This document shows, in pieces, positions 1 to 11,214 of a stretch of DNA of 64,000 bases. Source of the stretch: Tolypocladium sp. Sup5 PDA-1 (lineage: Eukaryota; Ascomycota; Sordariomycetes; Hypocreales; Ophiocordycipitaceae). The stretch is from assembly GCA_000750105.3 (NCBI GenBank), contig JPHH03000010.1, positions 682,001 to 746,000 on the forward strand. The letters are read 5' to 3'. The notes below the pieces were generated by a model, which saw only the letters and a list, made by a program, of their open reading frames with translations, ran no database searches and was not told the origin of the DNA. Positions within the stretch are counted from its first letter, which is position 1, and each line of letters begins with the position of its first letter. Position numbers and translations under genes: made by a program.

Positions 1-1578
1 CTGAAGCTGCCTCTGAGTGGCGAGCCACTGTTGGTACACTGCGAGCTCATCACCCTCCACGGGCTGGCGAGTTGCTTCGCGAATTTCCAGCTCCCGACCG
101 CCGCCGTAGACCATCTCGACATTGTCTCCGCCACCGGTCTGCTCCACAGATACACCGTCCCGCCTCTCCTTCCACCATTCCCACAGAGTCCTCGCAGCAG
201 AGGGGCTATCATCCTTGACCATGCTAGGCCGATCCGTCAAAATCACCAAGTTCTTCGAATCCTGCGCCAGCCCCTTGAGTAAATCCTTGGAGAAGCCCCA
301 CTCCATGCTCGTGTCGCTAGCCAGGATAACGCGACCTCCTGTTTCGCCTTTATCGTTGCTGCGACTCAGTAATTTGGCAATCTGTGCCTTTCGTTCGACA
401 AGCCGTAGGTACTTGAAGTCAAATGGCCCGCCTTCCTTCTTCTCGTTGGCGCCATTGACCCTCCGCTGGCCTTCTGCAAAGGCTTCAAACTCTTGCACAA
501 TATTGTTGTCCATCCACTCGAGCATGCTCCTGGCATATCGCATGGTGCTCGACATGTTTCGGCCCGCCAGATAGAGCTTCGCCGACTTCAAGGACCCGTC
601 TGAAGACGAGACGTCGGCTCTCCATGCATGCTCCAGAAGGTACGACATTTCCAAGACTCTGGCGCTGGAATCAACGGGGATGAGGACGGTGCCTCCTTTG
701 GAAACACAAGCCTTGATCGTGTCGATCAAGTGCTCGTCTCGCTTGACGCGGCCACCAGCCTGTGCGCTCTTCTGCGCTCCACGGCTGCTGCAAATCAGGG
801 CAGTCGGCTTGCGCAACTGCTCAATGACCTCGGCACCACCGCCTCCAGCTCCTCCGAGCCAAGCCGCGCCTGCAAACACATTTTCTCGTGCTTGGTTCCA
901 GTCCACCGCGTAGACAATCGACTCCAGGCCATGCTGAATGTGCCATATTGTGCCACCGAGCGTATGTCCCGAGTTGTATGCAGTAATTGTGAGTCCATTC
1001 AGCGGTGGAGAGAACGGTGACGGTAGCGGCTGGTGCGGTTGGGAGTATTTCAAGGGCTGTATGAGAGCAAAGTATCGGGCAATCTCCTCCGGGGTGGGAG
1101 ACTGGAGGAGGAGGTTCTGCGCAGTCGTCGCAGTCTGGGAATACGCATACGCAATATCGGAGAGCGCGCCCTGGCGGATGGTGGTGGAAGCGGCGGGCGT
1201 CGACGAGTAGAGGTCCTGGGTCAGGGAGCGTCCCAGGTCGATGACCGGTCGAGTCGCGTAGGCGGGGATGCGCGTAAAGAGGGGAAAGTTTTTGCAGCAG
1301 TGGACGTATGCGGCAAGATGCGATGCTGTTGCGTGCGTGAGGAGGACCAAGGACAGCGTTGGTACTTGTCTACCGCGCCAAAGCCCGTCAGCGACGCCGC
1401 AGTCGGGATGGGGTTGCTGTTCAATAACTCACTTCTCCAGCTCTTCCAGCTTCTTCACGTCAAACGACTCATCCCACCCCAGGTCGACGAGCAGCTTGAC
1501 CCCTCCATCGAGCTCCAGGAGGGATTGCGATGCCGTCGACTCCGAGAGGGCGCCCTGGAGGGGGCAGAAGGTGAACAT
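1..1578 (-). CDS. CFT2: CFT2/CPSF100, cleavage and polyadenylation factor subunit (3' end beyond window)
   Basis: Subunit of the nuclear pre-mRNA cleavage and polyadenylation complex, partner of the endonuclease Ysh1/CPSF73. The ATG is at 1578. Exon 1 ends at 1433, an intron lies at 1370-1432 (GTGAGT donor, GCTGAC branch, TAG acceptor), and exon 2 runs open to base 1. 505 residues are visible, so the C-terminal part is missing. The start MFTFCPLQGALSESTASQSL and the following VKLLVDLGWDESFD are characteristic of the family. A metallo-beta-lactamase fold is followed by a beta-CASP region (ALICSSRGAQ, GTVLIPVDSSARVLE, SMEWGFSKDLL). At residues 60-66 the metal-binding HxHxDH motif reads THATASH, the degenerate form expected of catalytically inactive CPSF100 rather than CPSF73. 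It diverges from the FAD monooxygenase gene over about 0.8 kb. Identification is secure; only the end is unseen. Confidence 0.95.
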
Positions 1579-2372
1579 GATGGGTGGCCCACGGCAGTGA
1601 GAGCGACGGATCTCAGCACAATACGACTAGCATCGTTTCTCTGTGGCGTAAACGGAAGAAAGAGGAGGCGACGGTGATGTAATGCCGCGGCTACGACATG
1701 GCATCCGTTACCGAGAGGGAGGGCGGGCGCTCTATCGTGTCGCGTCAAAGAAGCGTGGCTAAAATCGGAGCTATCGCATTCGCTGTTATCTCGAGACCTT
1801 ATTTCAGCTCCGGATCGGCACATCGTATCCCCGCCGGCGGACCGGTGTTTGGCTGTGCTGGCCTACCCTAGACCTTCGAGCCCAAAATACATAGTACTGC
1901 ATCAAACCAGGATCTGCATGCGAGCGGGGCTTCAACATCCGCGGGCGGGGCGACACTCCATCCATCCCGTCGTTTTCAGGGTCTCGCCGTCGCTCACGAA
2001 CCTGCGAGTGTCCAGAGGGCGAGATCCGACGGCTGCATTTCCAGATCGACTGCGGCTACTTCGTACGAGACCATGTTACACGCGGCTGCAGCCGTTCGAC
2101 CTCCAACGTCAAGTCGACAGCTTCAGCAGTCAAGATGCCTCGGCGCGAGCCATGAGGCCAATTCACAGGCACTGCTTTTGGTCAATACCGCAGCAGCAGC
2201 TCGGAGCTAGAGCAAGCGGGCGGGGAACCCGGCGGATAGATCAGTAGAGCATCTGCACCCCATTACTCCTCCCCAGATCCCGAAATTGACACTCGAGTCG
2301 ACGACCCTCTCCGTTCCATTGCAGCATCTCTACAGCAGGTGTCGTGCACAACGCCCAGCTTCGTCAACAACA
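1579..2372. other. Divergent intergenic region
   Basis: Shared upstream region of CFT2 (-) and the FAD monooxygenase (+), about 0.8 kb. No supported gene, RNA or repeat. Open frames here lack family features and a plausible start context. Confidence 0.6.
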
Positions 2373-3668
2373 ATGGGCTCCTATGTAAAACCCGTCATCA
2401 TCAGCGGCGCTGGCGTCGTCGGCCTCTCCCTCGCCCACGGCCTCAAGAAGGTGAGTTGCTCAGGCCGCTCCCCGCGAACAAACCCCCGTGTGACCCCATC
2501 GCAACTGACGACAACACCGTAGGCCAATATCCCATTTGAAATCTACGAGCGCGACGCCCACATTGACGCCCGTAACCACGGCTGGGCCATCACGCTACAC
2601 TGGGCCCTGCCCTTCCTGCGCAAGCTCCTCGACGAGCCCACCCTCGCCGCTGTCGACGATGTCCAGGTCGACCCCGAGGTTGGCCGCAACGACAACGGCA
2701 ACTTCCTCTTCCTCAACCTCGACACCCTCGAGACCAAGTTCCGCATTCCGCCCAACGAGCGCCGCCGCGTCAACCGCGAGAAGCTGCGCAAGGCCCTGCT
2801 GCAGGGCGTCGCCGAGCACGTCCGCTGGGGCAAGCGCCTGTCAGATGTGCAGCTGCTAGAGGATGGAGAGGGCGTAAGGGCCGTGTTTGACGATGGGACG
2901 TCGGCCGAAGGAACCGTGCTCGTGGGCGCCGAGGGCTCGAACTCGCGGACGAGAAAGTTCCTCGTTCCGGATGGTTATCGCAACTACCAGCTGCCGGTGC
3001 GGTTGATCGGTGCCGCCATCGACGTCAGCCCCGACGAAGTCAAGCCTCTGCGCGAGATTGATCCCTTGCTTTTCCAGGGCTGTCACCCCGAGACGGGCAA
3101 CTTTCTCTGGGTCTCCATGCTCGAGACCCCCGAGACTAACAAGTCCGCGGGCACCGCCAACGAGCACTACCGCATCCAAATCATCGTATCGTGGCTCGTC
3201 AAAGACGCTTCTACCGACGAAGTGCCGCCCACCGACGTCGCCCGCGTCGCTGAGATGAAGCGCCGCGCTGCCGAGTTCAACCCCCTCCTGCGCAAGGTGG
3301 TTGACTCCATCCCGGCCTCGTCTGCCGTCATGGAAATCACCCTCCAGGACTGGCCGTGCCAGCCGTGGGACAACCGTAGCGGTCGCGTGACGCTCGTCGG
3401 CGATGCCGCCCACGCCATGACCATGTACCGCGGCGAGGCGGCCAACCACGGCATCCTCGATGCGTACCACCTGAACGCGGCGATCCAGGAGATTTACAAG
3501 GGTGAGAAGACAAGGCAGGTGGCTGTCGATGAGTACGAGGCGGAGATGAGAGAGAGGTCGGCGGGGGCAGTGCTGCTGAGTCGGCAGGCATGTCTGGATG
3601 CGCACGACTTCCACGGACTGAATGAGAATTCAGCTGTCTTGAAGAGGAGGGCGATTCAAACCAAGTGA
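2373..3668 (+). CDS. FAD-dependent monooxygenase (aromatic hydroxylase-like)
   Basis: Flavoprotein monooxygenase of the PHBH-like FAD-binding-3 group, expected to hydroxylate or epoxidise a small aromatic or polyketide-type substrate with NAD(P)H and O2. The chosen ATG at 2373 sits in CAACAATGG. Exon 1 is 2373-2450, the intron is 2451-2522 (GTGAGT...GTAG), and exon 2 is 2523-3668, giving 407 residues. The Rossmann motif GAGVVG is at residues 12-17. The second FAD motif is GDAAHAM at 319-325, followed by RGEAANHGILD in place of the more common GQGxNxGxxD. It is short for the family, with no C-terminal thioredoxin-like domain, and has no signal peptide or membrane segment. Its neighbours give no pathway. 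The substrate cannot be inferred. Confidence 0.9.
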
Positions 3669-3930
3669 GAAGTCTGGGGCATGCTCGGCCGCTGCCACAT
3701 TTGGTATGAAGAGGCACAGCACGGCGTTCGCCCTTACAATTTAGCGTCGTCGGGGCATCTGCTGCCATCTAGCTCTCTAGAATACGAAGCCGTTACGATT
3801 TTATGACATATCTTGTATCTAGCTGGACATTCCACTGTCTGCAGGTCTCTCGTGTCATCTCAAACGGGTTTGTGGATGGTGATACAAACCCCTGGCAAAC
3901 CGCAGCCATGACCACACTCACTTGGCATAC

Positions 3931-4770
3931 CTACTCATCACAACCTTGAAGGCGCGTGTTGTGATGAGAGAAGATCGTCTTATCATTCATGTCACATTGA
4001 TGTGTAATCACTGCCTTACGTTTCCGCTGCAACTCCCCATTCCACGCTTCTCTTCCAGCCACGAGGTCTCCAAACACCATCCGCATGGCACCCCGAAACC
4101 CGATGGCCAGGTGCTCGGCGTGGTCGTCATAGAACGCTTCGGCTGGAAAGATCAGCCTCAGCCTCAGATCGTTGCCATCTTCCACATCCCTAAACTCGTG
4201 CAGGATGCAAACTACGGGCGTCCCGTCCTCGAGCTTGCAGATGGTGGGCTGCTTCGTTGGATACGCCGCAACGCCTGCACGTCGTCGGTCGGCACGATGC
4301 GCAGGCGCGCCATGTGCTCGCCAATCACCTCCACGATGCCCTCCTCGCCCGCGTACGGCGGTACAGCGTAGTGCTCCGGGTGCGCGGGCAGCACCCTGCG
4401 CAGCGCCATCTCGTCGTGGCTGCGCGCGGCCAGGACGTTTGACCGCGAGGCCTGCGACGTGCATATCGGTGCGGCACTCGCGCCAGCGGCCGGAGGATGC
4501 CGCGAGGAGGGTGCGGTGGTAGGCGTCGCCCTGCTCGCACTGCGTCTTGGTGAGATCGGGCATGGGCTGCCCGTATGGAAAAGACTTGAGATTGGCGAGG
4601 GCGCGCCGCGAGGCTCGCAGCTCCCAGCCGTCCACGTCGGCGTCGCTGGCGAGATGGTTCTCATTAATGCGGTACCCGATCTTTGGGCCTGGATTTGGCT
4701 GGTTGTGGACGTTGTGGCAGCGGATTGCCGTCGCCGAATTATCCGCTTTCGTCTTGGCTATGCCGTTCAT
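3931..4770 (-). pseudogene. Unknown conserved-looking protein gene broken by two compensating frameshifts
   Basis: Not recognised. From the ATG at 4770 one frame codes convincingly (DVDGWELRASRRALANLKSF, DAYHRTLLAASSGRWREC) down to about 4440. Between about 4437 and 4262 the protein-like reading moves to a second frame (SHDEMALRRVLPAHPEHY, EEGIVEVIGEHMARLRI). From about 4256 to the stop at 3931 it returns to the first frame (KLEDGTPVVCILHEF, LRLRLIFPAEAF). In the middle the first frame is only Ala/Arg/Gly-rich, the usual look of a shadow frame. The switches are too abrupt, and without splice sites, for introns. The first break lies near 4436-4441 and the second near 4254-4263; one extra and one missing base would explain them. 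Either two sequencing errors in a GC-rich stretch or an early pseudogene. About 280 residues, no signal peptide or membrane segment. An in-frame upstream start up to 4833 is possible. Confidence 0.45.
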
Positions 4771-6698
4771 TGTAAGGAACTTGGGGTGCGATATAGATGG
4801 ACCAGGAGGAACTGCATCTGGAGTGACAATCAACTGAGTTCACTTGGAGCTTGGAGCTTGAGTTCGGACTGGCATATATCATGCTATTCCGGGTTCTGTC
4901 ATAGGACATTGGCCCCTTTTATGGCAACGCATCTAAGATGCGAAATGGCAGATGTCGGATCCGGAACGTCCAACTCGCTTGAGATGACAGCCAGTCCGGA
5001 CCAGGAGCCACTCGAGACCATCCCGTGGTGTGCGCCATATTTTAAACCCAACCGGTTGCTCGGTGCCGAAGGATTGGAGACGCAGCTGAGCCGGCTCGTT
5101 GCTGAATATCGATGGTGTTGGAGGTTTCGTACTAGGAGCCTGTTTCTCAACACGGGTCGAGTCAGCAAGGAAGCATTTTTCCTTCTGTCCCGATTGCCTA
5201 TTGGCTTTCTATCATGTTTATAGACACCATTAAATTGCCATGGCGGAGCGAGCAAGCACAGGAGAAGGCGCTTGCAAAAGGATGGCATCAGGGACTAACG
5301 TCGAATCACACGCTTGCAGTAGTGTATTTGCATGACGGGAACACTCGAGCATAGGTACTATATCTTAACGGTGAAACGCAAAACTGTTGAAAAGCCGGCG
5401 CGTCCTATCGTCGTGTTTTGCTCGAATTCTGCGCCCGTATATCTGTCCAGTCCTAGCTGAGCTTAACTACTAGTCTCAGTGTCATAAGAGCCTCAACCCA
5501 GTATAGGTACTGTACTAATAGCCAAGTGACAGACTAAGACGAGTATGCTATAGCTAGGAAAGAAAACAAGGAAAGTAGAAAGGGGTGGAAAAGGGGGGCA
5601 ATGCCATCTGAACAGGAGAGTATGACAACGAACAAACCTCGGTCTCTGCTGAACGAAAGGCTTCACTCGCAGACCTTAGAGATAGAACCAAGATTGGTAC
5701 AGTAGCTTCCATTTGCTACGGAATAAGGGATCAAAGGCCAGTGACGGTTGCTATGAGATTCTTTGACAAGCGCCATGACGGATTAGCTGGGACAATGACA
5801 ACCCGCTCACCTAGGGTATTTTTAAACTCCTGGATCTTTGTCCAAAAACGCCCAACGTCAAAGACCTAAACGGCCCTGTCGCACGCAGAGTACCAGCGCT
5901 CTGAGTGTTTGTAGGTGTTACTGACCACTGAGTCACTGTATCACATTCACCCATGTCCAAACGGCTGCCTGAAGCACTTGTTCAACCATCAGTGTCATCC
6001 ACTCGTATTTTGATCTCGTAGCCTTCACATCAACACACTGCTCGTGCTTTCCTGGTCTGTGCAAACACGGCAGTCTTTCACAAGCCACGTCCATTCCGCA
6101 GCGTTGTTGACGCTGTGCTCTGAACAAGAGTGCAGAGGCGCATGTTCACTCCACCTGTGCCTCTCAGAATTACCACTTTGAGGTCAGCAGCTCACTTTGT
6201 TGCCGGGGCGACAATGGATGCTAACAGAAGACTACCAGCTGGCCGGCGGTTGGTTGCTAGGCGCAGCTGTGAGCCTGTGTTCTGTTTCTTCTGTCTCCCC
6301 ATTCAGCGCAGAGCCGGCCCCTTCAATCATGGCAGGCGCTGCTGGACCCTCAAAGTGTGACTGACTGCCTGAACATTCGGGCTGGCGCGCCATCCACTTG
6401 GCACCTCTCCTTAAAAGTAGCCCTCTTGACTTCCTCGTCCTCTTCCCCTCCTCCTTCTCCTTCTCCCACACCCTCGCATCCTCATCATCCACCTGTCTCT
6501 CACCGCCTCCTTCGCTCGCTTGATTCTCCAGCGACAGGCCGCCAGAAGCATTTGAAGTAACACTATTCGATCGATCCTTGCACGTCACAACCTCTACCTG
6601 CGGGCGCTCATCGCCATCGTCAACTCTCGCGTCGCGTCTGACACGTCACCTCGTGGAGGCAAACGAGCAGCCCGCGATAGCCTCTTACCGACGGCATC
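4771..6698. other. Intergenic region, 1.9 kb
   Basis: No supported gene. 5.46-5.9 kb is AT-richer and featureless. 6421-6480 is a pyrimidine-rich tract (runs of TCC/CTT), typical of the core promoter and 5' leader of a filamentous-fungal gene and matching the position expected for the downstream UBC gene. Confidence 0.55.
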
Positions 6699-9357
6699 AT
6701 GGATCGAGACCACTACTACAACTCCAAGCAAGGGAACGGCTGCAACTCCCAGCAAGGGAACGGCTACCAATCTAATAACAACCCGCCCCCAAACTCCGGC
6801 AACAACCCCCAGAACTTTGGAGGGCCTTTTGATAGCAGCTCACAGAGCTACAACGCCAACCATCCAGGCCACACGCACCAGCCGCAGAACTCTGCGCTTC
6901 CAGGGCATATGTCAGGTCGATGGGAGTTTCTGTCCATGACGGATATCCCACCAGCTCCCATGGGGAGCATACGGCCAATAACGCTGCCGTCCGCCGAATC
7001 TATGTATCGGGCCTCGACTGAATTAACTGCTTCAAAGGCCCTCGGTCCTGATAGTGGAGCGCAGCACTTCGCCAACACGCAAAGCTGGAACCCGGCTCTG
7101 CCGCAAGGTTTCGGGGGCTCCCACAGTGGCAGCCAAGCAGGTTCTGCTCCAGGGCTATCGCAACATCGTGTCATAGCGGTTGGCACAGGTCAGTCTGCGC
7201 CGCGGCGCTCAGGGGCCAGGAACAACCCGTCTGCCGACTGGCCCGAGGCACCTTCGTCTCAGACAGGGTCCTCTAACTAGCCGCTAGGTCCCTCGGCTAG
7301 CAGCTTCGCCCCGATGTCGCCGAGCATCACTTCACCTCGAGGGCAAAGCTCGGCAGCGGCCGCCGCCGCCCTTTGGCCACACGAAGCAGCCCTAGAACAG
7401 TTTGGCAACAAGCTTCTGCGTCTCAAGTGCCCAAAGTGCAGCTCGCAAATGATCAAAGACGAGGAGGCAGTTTTCAACCAGGCTTCACGAATCGCCTCCG
7501 CCATAGCAAGCGTCTTGTCAGAAGTCAGAGCGAATCCCAACGGCCCGAACCATACGGTCATAGTCACATGCTGTGCTCCGTGCCCCCAGTGTAAGGCAGC
7601 TGTATGCATGGGCTGCGGCCGCGATCAGGACCAGGTGCTTGCGAATTTGTCGCGGGGAAAGGCCCCTTCGCCGTTGGCCGCAGCACGATGTTGTGACAAC
7701 GGGCGTGTTCCCGTAATTTGGCTCCTCTTGTGTGGCATCCCGACGACACCGAGCACAAATACCCAAAATGTGTTTTCGCCAACGCGTTTCCGATCGAATG
7801 ACTCGCCGCCGTTTGGTTCTCGGGGACGGGGTCTTGGATACGACGACCCGGAATCCCACGGATACTCTGAACCGTCAGCCCCGTCCAGAGTCCATGAGAA
7901 GAAACAGGAGCGCAGCGTTAAAGACGTGAAGCTGAAGGGTTACTTGGACGTGCTGGCTCAAGCTTTACCGTGCTGTTCAAACGTCGGTCCTGGGTCTGTC
8001 GGTCCTGAGTCACCTTTCAATCAACACCCGCCGCCAATCATCACAGTGATGCTTCGTCGGAGTCCCCTCCTCGCTGAAATCGCAGAGATGCTTCGAAACG
8101 ACTCTATCGAGGATATTGTCTCTCGCACGGATGTGTACACGTCTCTTTGGAACCTTCTGCATCGGCTGCTAGTACATCCAGACATGAATGATGTGATCTA
8201 CGGCCAGCGTTACGACTTCCCGCCCGACAAGACGCTGATGCAAGCAACATTTCCGTCTGGAAGGCCGCCGGGGGCCAAGGACGCGGAGCCTGTGCGGCCG
8301 TTGGCGTCGCTGCTGCAGTCCCTGAGCAAGACAGCTCGGCGTATGCTGCAGCTCGCTGCGACGAATCCTCACTTGTATGCAACCAACGACGGCCAGCTGA
8401 CGATGCTAATGTGCCAGCAAATCTGTAGCCTGGCAGACTTTCCCAGTCCAGAAAACCCTGGCAATGAGTTCGACGTCCCTATGGGCGGGATTGAACTGTC
8501 AGAGTCGCAGAAGCAGGATGCCCTGGTTGCCTGGCATCGCGACAACGCCGTGGCTGAATTGGACGACGAATTAATCATCTCACGGCATTTCTATAGCGGT
8601 AGAGCGAGGGCCATGGCCAGCCACGACGTGAAGCCCGGGCGAATGAAGAAGTTGATGAGCGAAATCACGACTCTCAGCTCAAGCCTGCCGAGTGGCATTT
8701 ATGTCAGACACGGTTCGAGCAGGCTGGACGTGATGAAGGCACTTATCGAAGGGCCGAAGGGGACGCCGTACGAATACGGGCTCTTCGAGTTTGACATCCT
8801 TTGCCCCCCTGAATTTCCTCAGAAACCACCAGTAGTCCATTACGTCTCGAGGGTCCCCGGCTCAATTAACCCCAACTTGTACGCCAACGGCACGGGTATG
8901 CTCTTGGCTATAGAAGTGTGTGTCGAACATAAGATATCAAATGCTAACCGTTTGCTCAGTCTGTCTATCTCTCCTCGGGACGTGGCGAGGCGAGCCATGG
9001 AATCCACAGCAGTCGACGCTGCTCCAGGTTCTCGTCTCGATCCAGAGCATGATTCTGTGTGAAGAGCCATGGTGCAACGAGCCTGGCCAAGAAGTCGACC
9101 GTGGCACCGCAGAGTCTCTGGATTACAATAAGAAAGTCCAGGGAGATGTCATTCGGTATCACATCCAGCCGTGGGCTTGTGATCCACACGGCGTCGTCTG
9201 GATCGAAGTCATGAAGCGCCATTTGGAGGCCAAGTCCAGAGAGATGCTGCAGTCTTTGGAGCACTGGAGCAAGAATCCGCGCGCGCTCATTGGCGCAAAG
9301 AGCGTGGACACGGAGTCCCTTCGGAAGGCATTTGCGAGATACATATCTGCAAACTGA
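6699..9357 (+). CDS. Large UBC-domain protein with zinc-ribbon-like cysteines (UBE2O/BIRC6-type E2)
   Basis: Putative ubiquitin-conjugating enzyme of the large UBE2O/BIRC6 type. The ATG at 6699 opens a Gln/Asn/Ser-rich, probably disordered N-terminus. I infer an intron at 7189-7287 (GTCAGT donor, CTAAC branch at 7272-7277, CTAG acceptor, 99 bp). It removes the in-frame TAG at 7278 and keeps frame. A second intron, 8896-8959, has GTATGC, a GCTAAC branch and CAG. The product is 831 residues. A Cys cluster (LKCPKCSSQM... CCAPCPQCKAAVCMGCG) resembles a zinc ribbon. The C-terminal UBC fold spans roughly residues 615-770: RMKKLMSEI, FEFDILCPPEFP, then NPNLYANGTVCLSLLGTW with the catalytic Cys near 701. 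NPN in place of HPN is usual in this subfamily. No signal or membrane segment. Family call secure; the first intron is inferred. Confidence 0.85.
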
Positions 9358-9860
9358 GCGTAGTCCGGGCAGATTCTGGCGAACCGCATTCCAGGGCCTT
9401 GTTGGGGTATGAGACGACGTGGAAGATGGGCAAGAATCTTCACCAGCTGGTGAAGGTACTGCGACTGACGAGTGGACAGATGCGGGTAAGGTTTGGTTTC
9501 GCGTGGAGGGAACTTGCTTGATGTTGGATTTTGTTGGATGGGTACGTGTTATGGCAGGTTCTTTGCGAGAGGAAATCGAGTCATGATGAACGATTGTGAA
9601 TAGCGCGACAGCGTTAGGATTTCATAGGTCCAATAAACAGGATTCAAATGCATCTGTCTGAGGGTGTGGTTGACAGTGTTTCGTGAGAAGGCTTTGTGGC
9701 CTTTGTCAAGACAGATCAGCAAATATGAGCATCACTTCCGTCTGTTGTCAGCAGGAGTCGGAGCAGGGAACCTTACAGGCTCACTGGGATGAACCCACCA
9801 TGCATTGGCAACTCTATTGTATAAGGATCTGGCCTGCGGTACGGATACGCTCGTAAATCG
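9358..9860. other. Convergent intergenic region
   Basis: Between the 3' ends of the UBC gene and the FMN reductase. No gene or RNA seen; presumably holds both 3' UTRs. Confidence 0.5.
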
Positions 9861-10460
9861 TTACAGCTCCTGCAGCAGCTCACGCACCATGGCCTCCAGC
9901 TGCTCCTCCACTCCGGCATCCTTCCAGCGCTTCTTGTCGTCCTCGCCAACGCCACCCAGCTCCGTGCTAGAGGCAATCATCTTGCCCGTCGTCGTCAACG
10001 CGGGCGCCGCAGCCGCGGGCTTCATGCGCAGCCCGTTGAGGATATCCCGCAGGTGCGCCGCGGACTTGCCGCCGCCCCTGCCGCCGTACGAGACGATGCC
10101 CGCGGGCTTGCCCTTCCACTCGTGGAACAGGAAATCCAGCGCGTTCTTGAGGCTCGCGGGCACGCTCCAGTTGTACTGCGGGGTGACGAAGACGAAGGCG
10201 TCGTACTGGCGCACGAGGGCGGACCACTGGCGGGTGTGGGCGTGGGCGTAGTGCGGCGTGGGGTCGGCGTCGGGGAGCTGCACGGGGATGGCGGGCTCGT
10301 CGTACAGGGGCAGCTTCTGGTCTGCGAGGTCGATGGTGCCGATGGTTACGTCGGGGAGGAGAGGCGCGATCTGGTCGTTGATGTAGGCGGTGATGAAGGG
10401 GTTGAGACGGGGGATGCGGGTGCTGCACGTCACCAGCGCGATCTTCTTTCCCGCAGCCAT
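9861..10460 (-). CDS. NADPH-dependent FMN reductase (flavodoxin-like)
   Basis: Small flavoprotein oxidoreductase of the NADPH-dependent FMN reductase/chromate-quinone reductase family, acting in the cytosol on quinones, flavins or azo compounds. A single exon with ATG at 10460 gives 199 residues, the usual length. The N-terminal phosphate-binding loop is KIALVTCSTRIPRLNPF (residues 5-21). The flavin-contacting segment is FVFVTPQYNWSVPASLKNALDF, followed by KPAGIVSYGGRGGGKSA, both diagnostic. No targeting sequence. The neighbouring UBC and AAC(3)-like genes suggest no pathway. Function at family level is secure; substrate unknown. Confidence 0.92.
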   Translation of the reverse strand: MAAGKKIALVTCSTRIPRLNPFITAYINDQIAPLLPDVTIGTIDLADQKLPLYDEPAIPVQLPDADPTPHYAHAHTRQWSALVRQYDAFVFVTPQYNWSVPASLKNALDFLFHEWKGKPAGIVSYGGRGGGKSAAHLRDILNGLRMKPAAAAPALTTTGKMIASSTELGGVGEDDKKRWKDAGVEEQLEAMVRELLQEL

Positions 10461-11214
10461 GGTTCAGGTATCAAGTGTCAAGTGAGTGATTCTAGATGAG
10501 GTTATGGAGGACTGAGTGAAGAAATCGTGAAGCTTGATGAACGAAGAAAGGGAGAAGTCGGGTGTTTAGAGTGAGGTTGAGGTTATAAGTATGTATTAGA
10601 TGTGAGGGACTGATATTCTGTACTCGGCATTCGGCGTAGGTATTTCCGTGGACCCCATCTCCTGCTTCATGCGGCAACGCTTAACTTAATACTATGCCGC
10701 TATCAGTATCTAGCGTTAGGGTCCAAAGAAACAATTGAATAGACCCAAGGGCAGCGGACAATGAGCTACTTGTTCTAAATTCAGACGCGAATCAGGGAAT
10801 TTGCATCTGATTTGAGACATCTGACATGGCTTGTCGGAGTCCGTCGGATATAGTGCCTAGAGGTCGTACTATTGAATCCACTGAGCAGGCAGCAAGCCCA
10901 GACTCGGCACGAGGTTCCGGAAATACTGGCGCACTGGTCTTTTATCGAATCGAAATCAGGAACGATGAATAAAGGAACTGCAGACAGACAATGGCGATGA
11001 CGATGACGGATAGCAATCGCGTTGCGTCACGTGGAAGCTAGACGACGCACCTTTCCATCAGTGACGAAGCACATCCTTTGAACCTTCACCACACATCAAT
11101 CCAAGCAATGAGTGTTGAATCGTTGCCAATTTTGAACTGCGGGCTTTATTTATCTGGCATGGCTGTAGACTGGCCTGGCGATCACGCTGGGCGTCATTTG
11201 ATGGCTCATCACTA
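10461..11214. other. Intergenic region
   Basis: Upstream of the FMN reductase and downstream of the AAC(3)-like gene. Nothing recognisable. Confidence 0.5.

Noticed and set aside
1033..1677. Long plus-strand open frames opposite CFT2
   Set aside because: Antisense to clearly coding CFT2 sequence; GC-rich coding DNA leaves shadow frames open. No family features.
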